Positions 54,381 to 64,000 of a DNA stretch of 64,000 nt are shown one piece after another. The DNA lies in the NCBI RefSeq assembly GCF_003086295.3, contig NC_092038.1:104377837-104441836 (forward strand), read 5' to 3'. The position numbers and the translations under genes were made by a program. Numbering within the stretch: position 1 is the first letter of the stretch; every line of letters starts with the position of its first letter. The notes under the pieces were generated by a model that was not told the DNA's origin, searched no databases, and was given only the letters and a program-made list of their open reading frames with translations. Source of the DNA: Arachis hypogaea (Eukaryota > Streptophyta > Magnoliopsida > Fabales > Fabaceae).

Positions 54381-57297
54381 GAGATCCGTTGCCTTTTCTA
54401 GCTGTAGTACCTTCTTAGGTTGCAGGCATGCCATGATGTGGGAAGCTCTCGTCCATCGAGTTCGGACAGTCGGTAGTAGCCCTTCCCAAGTACTTCTATG
54501 ACTCGGTAGGGTCCTTTCCAGTTTGCTGCAATTTCCTTTCTCCGGGCCGAGTTGTTCCAATGTCGTTTCGGATTAAGATGAGATCGTTCTCAGCAAAACT
54601 TCTTGGTACTACCCTTTGATTATATCTGGAAGCCATTCGACGTTTTAGAGCTTCTTCTCTGATTTGAGCTCTTTCTTGGATTTCAGGTAGTAAGTCGAGT
54701 TCTTCCCTCTGAAGTTGGGAGTTTGCTCCCTCATTATAATGGACTACTCTATGCGATCCTTCTTCAATTTCTACTGGAATCATTGCCTCCATTCTGTATG
54801 CTAATCGGAAAGGGGATTCCTTTGTGGTGGAATATGGCGTCATTCGATATGCCCAAAGAACCTGTGGAAGCTCCTCTGCCCAGGCTCCCTTTGCATCTTG
54901 CAATCTTCGTTTTAACCCTGCCAATATGACTTTGTTGGCGGCTTCGGCCTGTCCATTGACTTGTGGATGTTCGATAGAGGTGTACTGGTACTTTATATTC
55001 AAGTCGGCTACTAATTTTCTGAAACCTGCATCTGTGAATTGGGTGCCATTGTCTGTGGTTATTGAATATGGGACTCCGAACCTCGTGACAATATTTCTAT
55101 ATAAGAATTTTCGGCTTCTTTGGGTGGTGGCATTGGCTAGGGGTTCTGCCTCGATCCATTTTGTAAAGTAATCTACCCCTACTATGAGGAATTTAACTTG
55201 CCCTAATCCCTGGGGAAAGGGATCGAGAAGGTCGAGTCCCCATTTTGCGAACGGCCAAGGCGAAGTCACGCTAATGAGTTCTTCTGGCAGGGCGATATGG
55301 AAGTTGGCATGTTTCTGACATGGTGGACATGTCTTTACAAATTCTGTAGATTCTTTCTGTAAGGTTAGCCAATAAAACCCTGCCCGAAGTATCTTTTTGG
55401 CGAGAGCCCGTGCTCCGAGATGATTGCCACAAATGCCGCCGTGTACCTCTTCTAACACTTCCCTGGTGTGGGAGGTCGGCACGCATTTTAGTAATGGTAC
55501 CGAGATCCCTCTTTTGTACAGGATGTTGTTTATGATGGTGTAGTATTGTGCCTCCCATTTTAGCCTCTTTGCTTCCTTTTCTTCTGTGGGGAGCGTTCCT
55601 GTTTTGAGGTAGTTGATTATGGGGATCATCCATCCTTGGTCCTGGCCTGTTATGGTTAGGACTTTTTCTGCTTCCGAGATTGATGGGTTCTATAACATTT
55701 CCTGGATGAGGCTTCTATTGTTGCCCCCTGGTTTGGTGCTGGCTAGTTTTGAGAGTGCGTCAGCTCGGGCATTTTGCTCACGGGGTATGTGGCAGATCTT
55801 GTATTCCCCGATTTGTCCGAGCTGTTCCTTGGTCTTATCCAAATACTTTTTCATGGTGGGATCTTTGGCTTTATAGCTCCCTGTTATTTGTGATGTGACC
55901 ACTTACGAATCGCTGTAAATGTTAAGTTTTCGAGCTCCCACCTCTTCAGCCAGTTTCAAACCAGCTAGCAATGCTTCGTATTCCGCCTGGTTATTTGAAG
56001 CCGAGAATCCGAACTTGAGGGAGAGCTCAACTTGGGTTCCCTGGTTGCTTTTTATTATCACTCCTGCGCCGCTTCCCGTTTTATTTGAAGAACCGTCCAC
56101 ATAGAGATTCCACTCTATGGGGGTTTCCAGGGCATCTGTGAATTCTGCGATAAAGTCGGCCAGGTATTGTGATTTGATGACCGTCCGAGCTTCATATTGG
56201 AGGTCGAACTCTGATAGCTCAACTGCCCATTATAGAATTCTGCTTGCTAAATCTGTTTTTTGCAATATTCCTTTTAAGGGCTGGTTAGTTCGAACTTTAA
56301 TGGTGTGGGCCTGGAAGTAAGGGCAGAGTCGTCGAGATGTTAGAACGAGAGTATAGGCAAATTTTTCTATTTTCTGATAGTTCAGCTCGGATCCATGTAG
56401 TGCTTTGCTAATGAAGTAGACGGGTTGTTGTCCGTTTTCGTCTTCTCTGACCAGTGCTGACGCTACTGCCCTGCTTCCTACTGCGAGATATAATATGAGT
56501 GGTTCTCCTTCTCCTGGTCGGGATAGGATAGGTGGCTGTCCTAAGAACTTCTTAAAGTCTTGGAAGGCTTGTTCGCATTCTGTCATCTATTCGAACTGTT
56601 TTCCCTTTCTTAAAGTAGCATAGAAGGGGAGGGATCTTATTGCGGCTCCTGCTAAGAATCGGGATAGGGCAGCTAATCTCCCGTTGAGTTGTTGTACTTC
56701 TTTGACGCAGGTTGGGCTCTTCATGTTGAGTATGGCCTGGCATTTATCTGGATTTGCTTCAATTCTTCTTCGTGTGAGCATAAAACCAAAGAATTTGCCT
56801 GCTTCTACCGCAAAGGTGCATTTTGCTGGATTGAGTTGCATATCATGCTTCCTAATGGTGTCGAACACTTGGGCTAGGTCGGACAATAATGTCTCTTCAC
56901 TTTGTGTTTTAATTAGCATGTCGTCCACGTAGACTTCCATGATCTTTCCTATGTGATCTGAGAAGACTTTATTCATTAGCCTTTGGTAAGTAGCTCCTGT
57001 GTTCTTGAGACCAAAAGGCATTACAATGTAGCAGTAGTTTGCTTTTGGTGTTAGGAACGAGGTCTTTTCTTGATCTGGTGGACACATGGGGATTTGATTG
57101 TATCTTGAGTATGCGTCCATAAATGAGAGATATTTGTATCCGGAGGAAGCATCTACCAGAGTGTCAATACTCGGGAGTGGATATCGATCCTTTGGACAAG
57201 CTTTGTTGAGATCGGTATAATTGGTGCACATTCACCACTTCCCATTTGATTTTTTCACCAAGACAACGTTGGCTAGCCATAATGGGTATTTGACTTC
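54381..57297 (-). mobile_element. Tat-C: decayed Tat element, pol only visible
   Basis: Minus-strand pol fragment bounded on the left by LTR-A copy 3 and on the right by the LTR-C' element. Neither of its own LTRs is visible. Confidence 0.75.
54398..57297 (-). pseudogene. Tat-C pol: RT, RNase H, integrase, with nonsense codons
   Basis: On the minus strand, from the cut RT (EVKYPLWLANVVLVKK) through RT core (YVDDMLIK near 56930), RNase H 1 (FISKALHGSELNYQKIEKF), RNase H 2 (MDGSSNKTGSGAG, REQNARADALSKLAS) and integrase (CPPCQKHANFH, GLDLLDPFPQG with Asp for Gly, TTDNGTQF, HPQVNGQAEAANK), with the stop near 54398. Stops interrupt it near 57229, 56587, 56233, 55906 and 55690; the integrase frame 55629-54496 is open for 377 codons. 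Nearly all stops fit C-to-T or G-to-A changes, as in methylated plant repeats. It is non-functional. Confidence 0.85.
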
Positions 57298-57606
57298 TGA
57301 TGCCAAGGCATCTTAGGCTAGTTTCACTAGCATTTTTCTGTTAGTTTTAGTTGTTTTATGCATTTTCTTGAGCTTAAAGTAACCAAGAATGGTTAAATGA
57401 ATAACGAAGCAATGAACCATCCAAACAGTATGATTTTGATGCAAATTCCATGAGTTTTTAGTTATATTACTTGAATGCTATGAATGGAAGATTTCTCATG
57501 AAATTTTGCAAGACTTTGATGCAATTGTTTGGATGATTTCAGGGAAGAAGAGGCTAGGCAAGGAAGCAACAAAATCAATAAAGGAAGCTTGAAGATCACA
57601 TGTGGA

Positions 57607-58345
57607 GTTTAAGTTCCAGTTTAAGCTTAAACTGGAACTTAAACTACCAAGCCATAATATGCTGAAAGTGGCGTTTAACCTCCGGTTTAACCTTAAACTG
57701 GAAGTTAAACGCCAGAACAAGAAATGCACCAAAGCTAAAAGTGGCGTTTAACCTCCAGTTTAAGGTTAAACTGGAAGTTAAACGCCAGAATCATGAAGGC
57801 TAAGAAATGCTGGAACTGGCGTTTAACCTCCAGTTTAACCTTAAACTGGAAGTTAAACGCCAGAATGAGAATTTCACCAAGGGAGCATTTCCACGTTTAA
57901 GCTCCAGTTTAAACTGGAGCTTAAACGTGTTCGACACAATTTCTCACCAGGAAGCATTTCCACGTTTAACCTCCAGTTTAACCTTAAAGTGGAGGTTAAA
58001 CGCCAGAAGTAAGAAAGGCACCAGGAGCATTTCCACGTTTAAGCTTCAGTTTAACCTTAAACTGAAGCTTAAACGTGTTCGACTATTTCTCTCCTCCAGG
58101 GTTGCTTTCTCATTCCCACGTTTAAGCTTCAGTTTAACCTTAAACTGAAGCTTAAACGTGTTCGACCCAATTGCTCCTCCAGGGTTGCTTTCTTCATTTC
58201 CACGTTTAAGCTTCAGTTTAACCTTAAACTGAAGCTTAAACGTGTTCGACCCAATTGCTCCTCCAGGGTTGCTTTCTTCATTTCCACGTTTAAGTTTCAG
58301 TTTAACCTTAAACTGAAACTTAAACTTCAACTTAAACGCCACTTC
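57607..58345. repeat. Array of about ten long palindromes in LTR-C'
   Basis: The first unit, 57607-57644, is a perfect 38-base palindrome centred on AAGCTT. Later units share the pattern GTTTAA(C/G)...TTAAAC at about 70-85 base spacing. From 58117 three units repeat in tandem with an exact 84-base period. Both strands give periodic ORFs here as a consequence. Confidence 0.9.
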
Positions 58346-58661
58346 TTGAAAGGGTTTCTGGGCCAAATATTTTGAAGTTTAAGTTAGCATTTGAGCACAA
58401 ACATTAACTTAAACGTATTATGGTATGAAACCCACTTGAATATCATGGTTTATGGGATTGGGCCTGAAGAATTGATGAGTTTGGAACTTCAATTTGTTGA
58501 GTCTTGTGTCATTACTTGTTTATCACTAAGATTGCTCAATGAATGTTACAGAATTGGATCACAGCCTCATCAGGATTATGGACCATAAACCCAAAGCAAA
58601 AGGAAATCAGGGAAAAGCCTCAAAACCCAAGAAACACAACAGAAGCTCAATTTAGAAAGTG

Positions 58662-58669
58662 TATAAATA
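58662..58669 (+). promoter_or_regulatory. TATA box of LTR-C'
   Basis: TATAAATA followed by GGAT, about 320 bases after the palindrome array. Confidence 0.5.
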
Positions 58670-59601
58670 GGATAGAATTTAAGTTAGTTAGGACTTTTTT
58701 TACACTTTGGAACTTTTGGATCATTTTGCTAGTTTTCATACTTTTGTAATTGAATTCTGAGCTATGAATCACTAAACCCCTTTCATTGGGTAGGGAGCTC
58801 TATTGTAATTCAATGAATCAATAATAGTTTTTATCTTCTTCTTCAATCTTTTCTCTTGAATTTTGTTAGAAAGCTTCTCGATCTAATTCCATTGGTTAGT
58901 TGTCTTGGGAAAGAAACTATCCATAATTGGAATCCTTCGGAACCTTGGGAAAGGAATGGAGGATTCATGCTAGAGAGGCTTTCTCACAGTGAATTGGATT
59001 GGGGTTTGGATGGATATTGTGACATGTAATCCTACCAAATTGTGGTCCATGAAACTGTGTGGTATAATCAGTGATCGAGCATCATCTCTTCTTATGAACA
59101 TTTAAACCAAGGGATTGGGAATTTGTTTGTTTTTAGAGAGAATTGGTGAGCCAAGGAATTGGGATCCAATCATATAAGATTGCCAAGCAAGATTCAATGA
59201 ATGCATTGGTTGAGGAAGAGATGAAAATGTTTTGATTCGGAGATTTCAATATCTCCTGACCCCAATGAACCCCTCTCTCTGATCTATCCCTTTCTATTTA
59301 CATTCTGCAATTTCAATTCATGCAATCACCCCAATTCCCTTTTTAATTTCAGCAATTTAGTTTCTCGCCCTTTAATTCATGCAATTTAACATTCCTCTAT
59401 TCTCATCCAAATCTTGATTCAGCTCAACTAGAACACACTTCTAATCCGAATTGCTCACTCAACCAATCCTTGTGGGATTCGACCTCACTCTATTGTGAGT
59501 TTTTACTTGACGATAACCGGTGCACTTGCCGGAAGGAATTTTTGCCGATTGTGCAATTTCCTAAATCGTAGCTATCAAGTTTATGGATAGTATCAAGTTT
59601 A

Positions 59602-59619
59602 TGGCGCCGTTGCCGGGGA
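59602..59619 (+). other. Primer-binding site (tRNA-Asp), perfect
   Basis: TGGCGCCGTTGCCGGGGA, preceded by AGTTTA and a repeated LTR terminus. Confidence 0.9.
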
Positions 59620-60038
59620 TTGGTTTTCGATTGACAATTCTCAAATTGGAAGTTAACTAGATTGAGCATTTTTTCTTGTTTTGTTAATTCAGTTCAAGTT
59701 ACTTGTTGAATTTTAATTTCTGCACTCTGTTATTTTCTTTTTCTTTCTTATGCCTTTCATTTCAAGCAACTAACTCACTGACCCATTAACTATTTGAATT
59801 AATTCCTCAACTGCTCTAACCATACTCTTCCATTAACCAAGAGTATTCCACTTGTTTGTTGCTTGTGGTGTGTTCTTGTATGACAGGTAGGAGAGGAGAG
59901 ACAACAACTCCTCCATATACCGAACCAGAGAGGACCCTTCATAAACTTAGAAGGGAAGCAAGAGGGAAGAGAGTACTGAGAGAAGAATAATCTGAAGGAG
60001 AATCTGAGGATAATTTTGAGGAAGCTCTAGATCTCAAC

Positions 60039-62690
60039 ATGGATAGAGAAGTTCACAACCATGAGAGGGCTGATGGAAACAATGCCATTCCTGAGAGGAG
60101 GGTTCTTGGTTCATACATAAATCCAACCTCTGGGAATTGTGGTAGCAGCATTCAGAAACCACCCATTCAGGCCAACAATTTTGAACTCAAACCACATCTA
60201 ATATCACTGGTGGAGGATCATTGTTCATTTGGTGGGAGTGCTAATGAAGATCCAAACCAACATCTCACAAAATTCCTGAGAATTTGCGACACTGTGAAGT
60301 CCAATGGAGTCCAGGAAGATGCCTATAAACTGCTCTTGTTCCCATTTTCACTTAGGGACAAGGCAGCTAAGTGGCTGGAATCATTCCCAAGGGGGAGCCT
60401 AACAACTTGGGATGAGGTGGAAAGCAAGTTTCTGGCACGTTTCTACCCCCCACAAAAGGTCAATAGGCTTCGATCTGAGGTTCAGACTTTTAGACAACAA
60501 GATGGTGAGACGCTCTACGAGGCATGGGAGAGGTTCAAAGAATTGACAAGGAAATGCCCACCAGACATGTTCCATGACTGGGTGCAATTGCATATTTTCT
60601 ATGATGGACTTTCTTATGAATCAAGGAAGGCTGTAGACCATTCATCAGGAGGTTCATTGAACAGGAAAAAGACTGTGGAAGAAGCCATTGAAGTGATTGA
60701 GACAGTGGCTGAGAATGAGTACTACTATGCTTCAGAGAGGCACAACACTAAGGGAGTCATGGAGCTGAACCATGTTGATACAATCCTAGCCCAAAACAAG
60801 GTGTTTGCCAAGCAACTAGCAGAGCTCACCAGGAAATTAGACACAAAGCAAGTGGCTGCAATACAAACACAAGATCAAGAGGAAATAAGCACTGAAGGAG
60901 GTGATTGGGAAGAGGCCAACTATGTGGGAAACCAACAAAGGCAATCATATGATCCACATTCCAACACTTACAACCCAGGATGGAAAAACCACCCAAACTT
61001 TGGGTGGGGAAACCAGCAAAGCCAACCACAAAACCACAAACCTTACAACCCCAACCAACATAACAATTCCAAATACCAAAACTCCAACCAAAGACCATAC
61101 CAAGCCACACAAAACACTTACTCCCAACCACCATATCATGGCCAAAATAATCAACCTGCCCAACCTAATCCAAACCAACAATTTCAAGATCAATTAAATA
61201 GGATAGAAGGAATGCTAGCAAACATGGGTCAGGACATAAGTGAGTTGAAAAGCTTTAGGGATGATGTGAGATCGACCTTAAGGAACCATGGTGAAAAACT
61301 CATGTGGATGGAGTCTCGAGTAGGAGAGCTATCTCAACAAGCCCCCAAGTCAACAGCAGTGTTCCCTAGTGACACAGAAAAGAATCCTAAAGGGGAACAA
61401 AAGGGAGTGAGATGGGAAGAATGCAAGGCCATCACCATATTGAAGGAAGTTTCAGAAGAAGAAGGAATCAGACCCTCAGAACAGGAGCCAGAAATCTTGA
61501 AGGAAGGTGTGGAAGAAGCTAAGCAGGAAAGTGAAACTGAGCAAGCCAAGGAACTGCAAAATAAAGGCATGCTGGAAACATACCAACCAAAAGCACCATT
61601 TCCTCAGAGGTTAGGAGGAGGTGAAAAAGGGAAAACATACTCAAAGTTTTTAGAGACATTTAAGTCTCTCCATATCAATATTCCCTTTCTTGAGATTCTC
61701 CAGCAGATGCCTACACATATCAAGTATTTGAAGGAATTGCTGAGCAAGAAAAGAATTTTGAAGGGAGGACAAACTGTAATAATGAACAAAGAATGCAGTG
61801 CACTCATCAAGAAGGACATAGTCTCTAAGAAAACAGACCCAGGAAGTTTTCATATCCCCTGCATCATAGGGGAAACAAAAATTGACAGAGGATTCTATGA
61901 TCTAGGAGCTAGCATAAATGTGATGCCTCTGACTCTTATGAAGAGGCTACAACTGAATGAGGTGAGATCCACTGATGTAATCATACAACTGGCTGACAAA
62001 ACTCAGAAGCAAGCTGAAGGGGTAGTTGAGAATGTGCTGGTGAAAGTGGGAAATTATTTCTTCCCCACAGACTTTGTCATTTTGGACATGGAGGAAAGCT
62101 ACCTACACCCTATCATTCTGGGAAGGCCATTTCTAGCCACTGCTAGAGCGCTCATAGATGTAGAACAAGGAGAGCTAATTTTGAGAATACATGATGAACA
62201 GCTCATTTTCCATGTTTTCAAACCTGCATCTGAGCCTGAACCAGAACCTGAAAAGCCTAAGGATGATAGTAGCCATCTGTGTTTGGAGGAAAGCAATCCA
62301 GCAGCTGAAACTCTGAAACAGTCCTTGGAAGGCAAACAAGAATTGCAAGAGTTAAAGCCACAAGAATCAATAGAAACAGATCAGAAGGATCCTCCTGGCA
62401 TAAGGGTCAATGAAGAAATCCTCAAGAAAGTGGGAAGAATTGTAAAGAAATTGCCAAGAGGGTGGAGAAACAAGAAAATTCCCACTGAAGGTTTCTCTCC
62501 GGGAGATAAAGTGATATCAAGTCATTATCTGCCAATCCCACCTGGCCTCAAAACCATTCCTTCCCAGCTCCCTCAAGTGTTCACAATCAGGAAAGTTCTT
62601 TCTATGGAACATTTGGAAATCATGAAGGAATCAAATGGGGACGTTTTCATAGTGAGAGGAGAGGACATCAAGCACTACAATCCACCCTAA
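60039..62690 (+). CDS. LTR-C' Gag-protease polyprotein with integrase-like tail (883 codons)
   Basis: The natural start is probably ATG 59880 (MTGRRGE, homologous to 15564), but an in-frame TAA at 59988-59990 leaves ATG 60039 as the first usable one. Residues about 45-200 are the Gag domain (ANNFELKPHL, DKAAKWLESFP, FLARFYPPQKVNRLR, VDHSSGGS). About 300-390 is rich in Asn, Gln, Pro and His with no zinc knuckle that I can see. The aspartic protease has DLGASIN (Asp 621), QLADKTQKQ and PIILGRPFL. After an acidic linker, residues about 795-883 (FSPGDKV, PSQLPQVFTIRKV, HLEIM, VRGEDIKHYNPP) resemble the C-terminal end of Athila-type integrase. RT, RNase H and integrase core are absent. It could supply particles and processing but not cDNA. 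Confidence 0.85.
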   Translation: MDREVHNHERADGNNAIPERRVLGSYINPTSGNCGSSIQKPPIQANNFELKPHLISLVEDHCSFGGSANEDPNQHLTKFLRICDTVKSNGVQEDAYKLLLFPFSLRDKAAKWLESFPRGSLTTWDEVESKFLARFYPPQKVNRLRSEVQTFRQQDGETLYEAWERFKELTRKCPPDMFHDWVQLHIFYDGLSYESRKAVDHSSGGSLNRKKTVEEAIEVIETVAENEYYYASERHNTKGVMELNHVDTILAQNKVFAKQLAELTRKLDTKQVAAIQTQDQEEISTEGGDWEEANYVGNQQRQSYDPHSNTYNPGWKNHPNFGWGNQQSQPQNHKPYNPNQHNNSKYQNSNQRPYQATQNTYSQPPYHGQNNQPAQPNPNQQFQDQLNRIEGMLANMGQDISELKSFRDDVRSTLRNHGEKLMWMESRVGELSQQAPKSTAVFPSDTEKNPKGEQKGVRWEECKAITILKEVSEEEGIRPSEQEPEILKEGVEEAKQESETEQAKELQNKGMLETYQPKAPFPQRLGGGEKGKTYSKFLETFKSLHINIPFLEILQQMPTHIKYLKELLSKKRILKGGQTVIMNKECSALIKKDIVSKKTDPGSFHIPCIIGETKIDRGFYDLGASINVMPLTLMKRLQLNEVRSTDVIIQLADKTQKQAEGVVENVLVKVGNYFFPTDFVILDMEESYLHPIILGRPFLATARALIDVEQGELILRIHDEQLIFHVFKPASEPEPEPEKPKDDSSHLCLEESNPAAETLKQSLEGKQELQELKPQESIETDQKDPPGIRVNEEILKKVGRIVKKLPRGWRNKKIPTEGFSPGDKVISSHYLPIPPGLKTIPSQLPQVFTIRKVLSMEHLEIMKESNGDVFIVRGEDIKHYNPP

Positions 62691-64000
62691 CAAAGGACAA
62701 CCGTCAAGCTAATGACGTTAAAGAAGCGCTTGTTGGGAGGCAACCCAACCTGAGGTAACACTCTTTTGCTGTTTCTTTTATTTGTTTCAATAAAAAGGTG
62801 AAGTAGTTTCTGTGCATTGCAAAGAATTAAGTTTGGTGTTTCACACCAAACAATGGATTCATAGATCAATAATTCAAAGGGGAATGTGTGACTCTAAGTT
62901 TGGTGTTCCACCATACAGATAAACTGAACACAACAACCTTTGAATTATATGAAAGGAACAACCATTCTAAGCAATCACAGAAATGCTTAAAATCCTTAGC
63001 AGCAACTTCATTCCAAGGAGAATTCAAGGATTCAAAGAGCAGAGGAGTAAGTAGGAGACTAAGTTTGGTGTTCACACACCAACTTAAGACTCAGACGCTT
63101 ACCCATACATAGTTGAGCTAACCACTCAAGTGCTTGAGAAGCAAGCAACTTCATCACTCTTTGCAGGAAAGGAAACAAGGATCTTAGAAAAAAACATGAA
63201 GCAACAACTAGGAGAAGAAGGAGAAATCAAATTGTTTCCTGGCAACAAAGAGAAAACAAGAAATTTCACAAGGTGGTGTTGTTCCTTGACAATTCTTTAA
63301 AAAGGCAAACAAAAGCATGCTTGTTCTGGTTTAAACTGTAATTGTTGAATCTTTCTGGAATGTGAAGTTTTTAGTATGAGTGTCTGTTTACTGCTTTGAA
63401 TAAAGTGAATGCCTAGATGTTTGGATATAACTTCACCTTCTTAAACAAATGCTTGCCATGCTTGTTCTGTTTCCAAAAATAAAAGAAAAGTTTGAACAAA
63501 AGTAACATGGCTCAATTAGTGACAAATCAAGTAGAATTAAGTGGTGGTATGCATGCTTGATTGTTTAGTCAGATCACTGGAAATAGAGTGTAGAATTATC
63601 ATTTTTGTGTAGAAGTTGAATACTGTCTATGGATCTTGATGAATAAATGTCTTTGGCCATGAAAAAAATAGAAAAAGAAGAAGAAAAAGCCACTGAAAAA
63701 GGGCAACCAAAAAGCAAGAAAATTGAGAAAATAAGCTAGGCACCAATGGTTTGAACTTCTGAGACAAATGCCTGTGGTGTTTATGTATTAAGGATATGCT
63801 TGGATGAATAGGTTCTTAGGAGTGTTTCAACACTTGGTAACTTGGGTTAACTAACCCGGGATTATCAACCAAAAGTCCATTATCAAGAGCAACCTAAATA
63901 TAAAACATTTAGTCACACAAAGAGGTGCTGGGCACCAATGTCTCAAGAAGAAATGTGAACTAAAATGCCTGTAGTGGATATGTGTAGTGCACTGATAAGA
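62691..64000 (+). other. LTR-C' element 3' non-coding tail (continues past window)
   Basis: No gene. It opens with a hairpin GTTGGGAGGCAACCCAAC at 62732-62749. AAGTTTGGTGTT occurs at about 62828, 62896 and 63061, each followed by a partial complement (ACACCAA). From 63735 it matches the LTR-C tail near 28085 (GGCACCAATGG, TGCCTGTGGTGT, TATGCTTGGATGAATA). The 3' LTR is beyond the window. Confidence 0.6.

Larger units (their letters stand above)
57298..59577 (+). mobile_element. LTR-C' 5' LTR (2280 bp, or to 59595)
   Basis: Starts TGATGCCAAGG. The end is either TAGCTATCA at 59577 or TAGTATCA at 59595, because the terminal sequence is duplicated before the PBS. It contains the palindrome array, a TATA box at 58662-58669, the CTAAACCCCTTTCATTGGG block shared with LTR-C (near 58772) and the U5 block at 59472-59532. 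Confidence 0.85.
57298..64000 (+). mobile_element. LTR-C' element: Gag-protease type, 3' end outside window
   Basis: 5' LTR, PBS, one long Gag-protease ORF, then non-coding tail to the window end. It is a relative of the LTR-C element at 13116-30877 (same tail blocks, homologous Gag and protease). It was inserted into Tat-C RT at 57297/57298. Confidence 0.86.

Noticed and set aside
58046..58366. Periodic basic ORF on the minus strand, and its counterpart on the plus strand (57807-58148)
   Set aside because: A by-product of the palindromic 84-base units; both strands read alike and no start context or homologue is apparent.

Overview
The window is a block of nested plant LTR retrotransposons. 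I see no host gene, tRNA or rRNA. Every long ORF is a retroelement gag, protease, pol or accessory ORF, and every primer-binding site I can place is complementary to plant tRNA-Asp (TGGCGCCGTTGCCGGGGA). From memory, the LTRs starting TGATGAGCGG, TGATGCCAGG, TGATGACAAG and TGATAAATAT look like abundant peanut (Arachis) repeats. I therefore read this as a pericentromeric-type Arachis window, but no search was run. Local names used here: LTR-A (TGATGAGCGG), LTR-B (TGATAAATAT), LTR-C (TGATGCCAGG), LTR-C' (TGATGCCAAGG), LTR-D (TGATGACAAG) and Tat (TGTTCATACC).

Layout of the left half. An LTR-A copy on the minus strand (1-522) sits inside the 3' ORF of a plus-strand LTR-A element (523-3869). That element sits inside an LTR-B element (3870-8460), which sits at the left edge of an old minus-strand Tat element, Tat-B (accessory ORF 8461-9297, pol 10525-12331 and 31741-33005). 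Tat-B pol is split by a solo LTR-A (TSD AAGAT). The solo LTR is split by a Gag-protease-only LTR-C element, 13116-30877 (TSD ATTTA/ATTCA). That element's gag is split by a young Tat element, Tat-1, 16023-25430 (TSD ATTCC, LTRs differing at 2 of 447 bases). Tat-B is also cut at 33005 by another LTR-C copy, which holds a solo LTR-D (33694-35768, TSD ACACT). A run of exactly 1000 N follows (36894-37893).

Layout of the right half. A second Tat element, Tat-2 (37894-46710), has an uninterrupted 1367-codon pol frame. It lies in the leader of a minus-strand LTR-A element (46711-49840), itself inserted in the gag of another minus LTR-A element (49841-54380). That one lies just downstream of pol in a decayed minus-strand Tat element, Tat-C (54381-57297). 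Tat-C RT is cut by an LTR-C' element (57298 to beyond the window end), which carries an 883-codon Gag-protease ORF.

How the parts work together. The Tat elements encode gag, protease, RT, two RNase H-like domains and integrase in one long frame. They also carry a convergent antisense gene downstream that I predict to be spliced. The LTR-C and LTR-C' elements encode Gag and protease but no RT or integrase core, so they would need enzymes from a partner. The most striking shared feature is that at least five LTR families carry arrays of long near-perfect inverted repeats, each family with its own core motif. The LTR-A ends also contain extra copies of the primer-binding-site motif.
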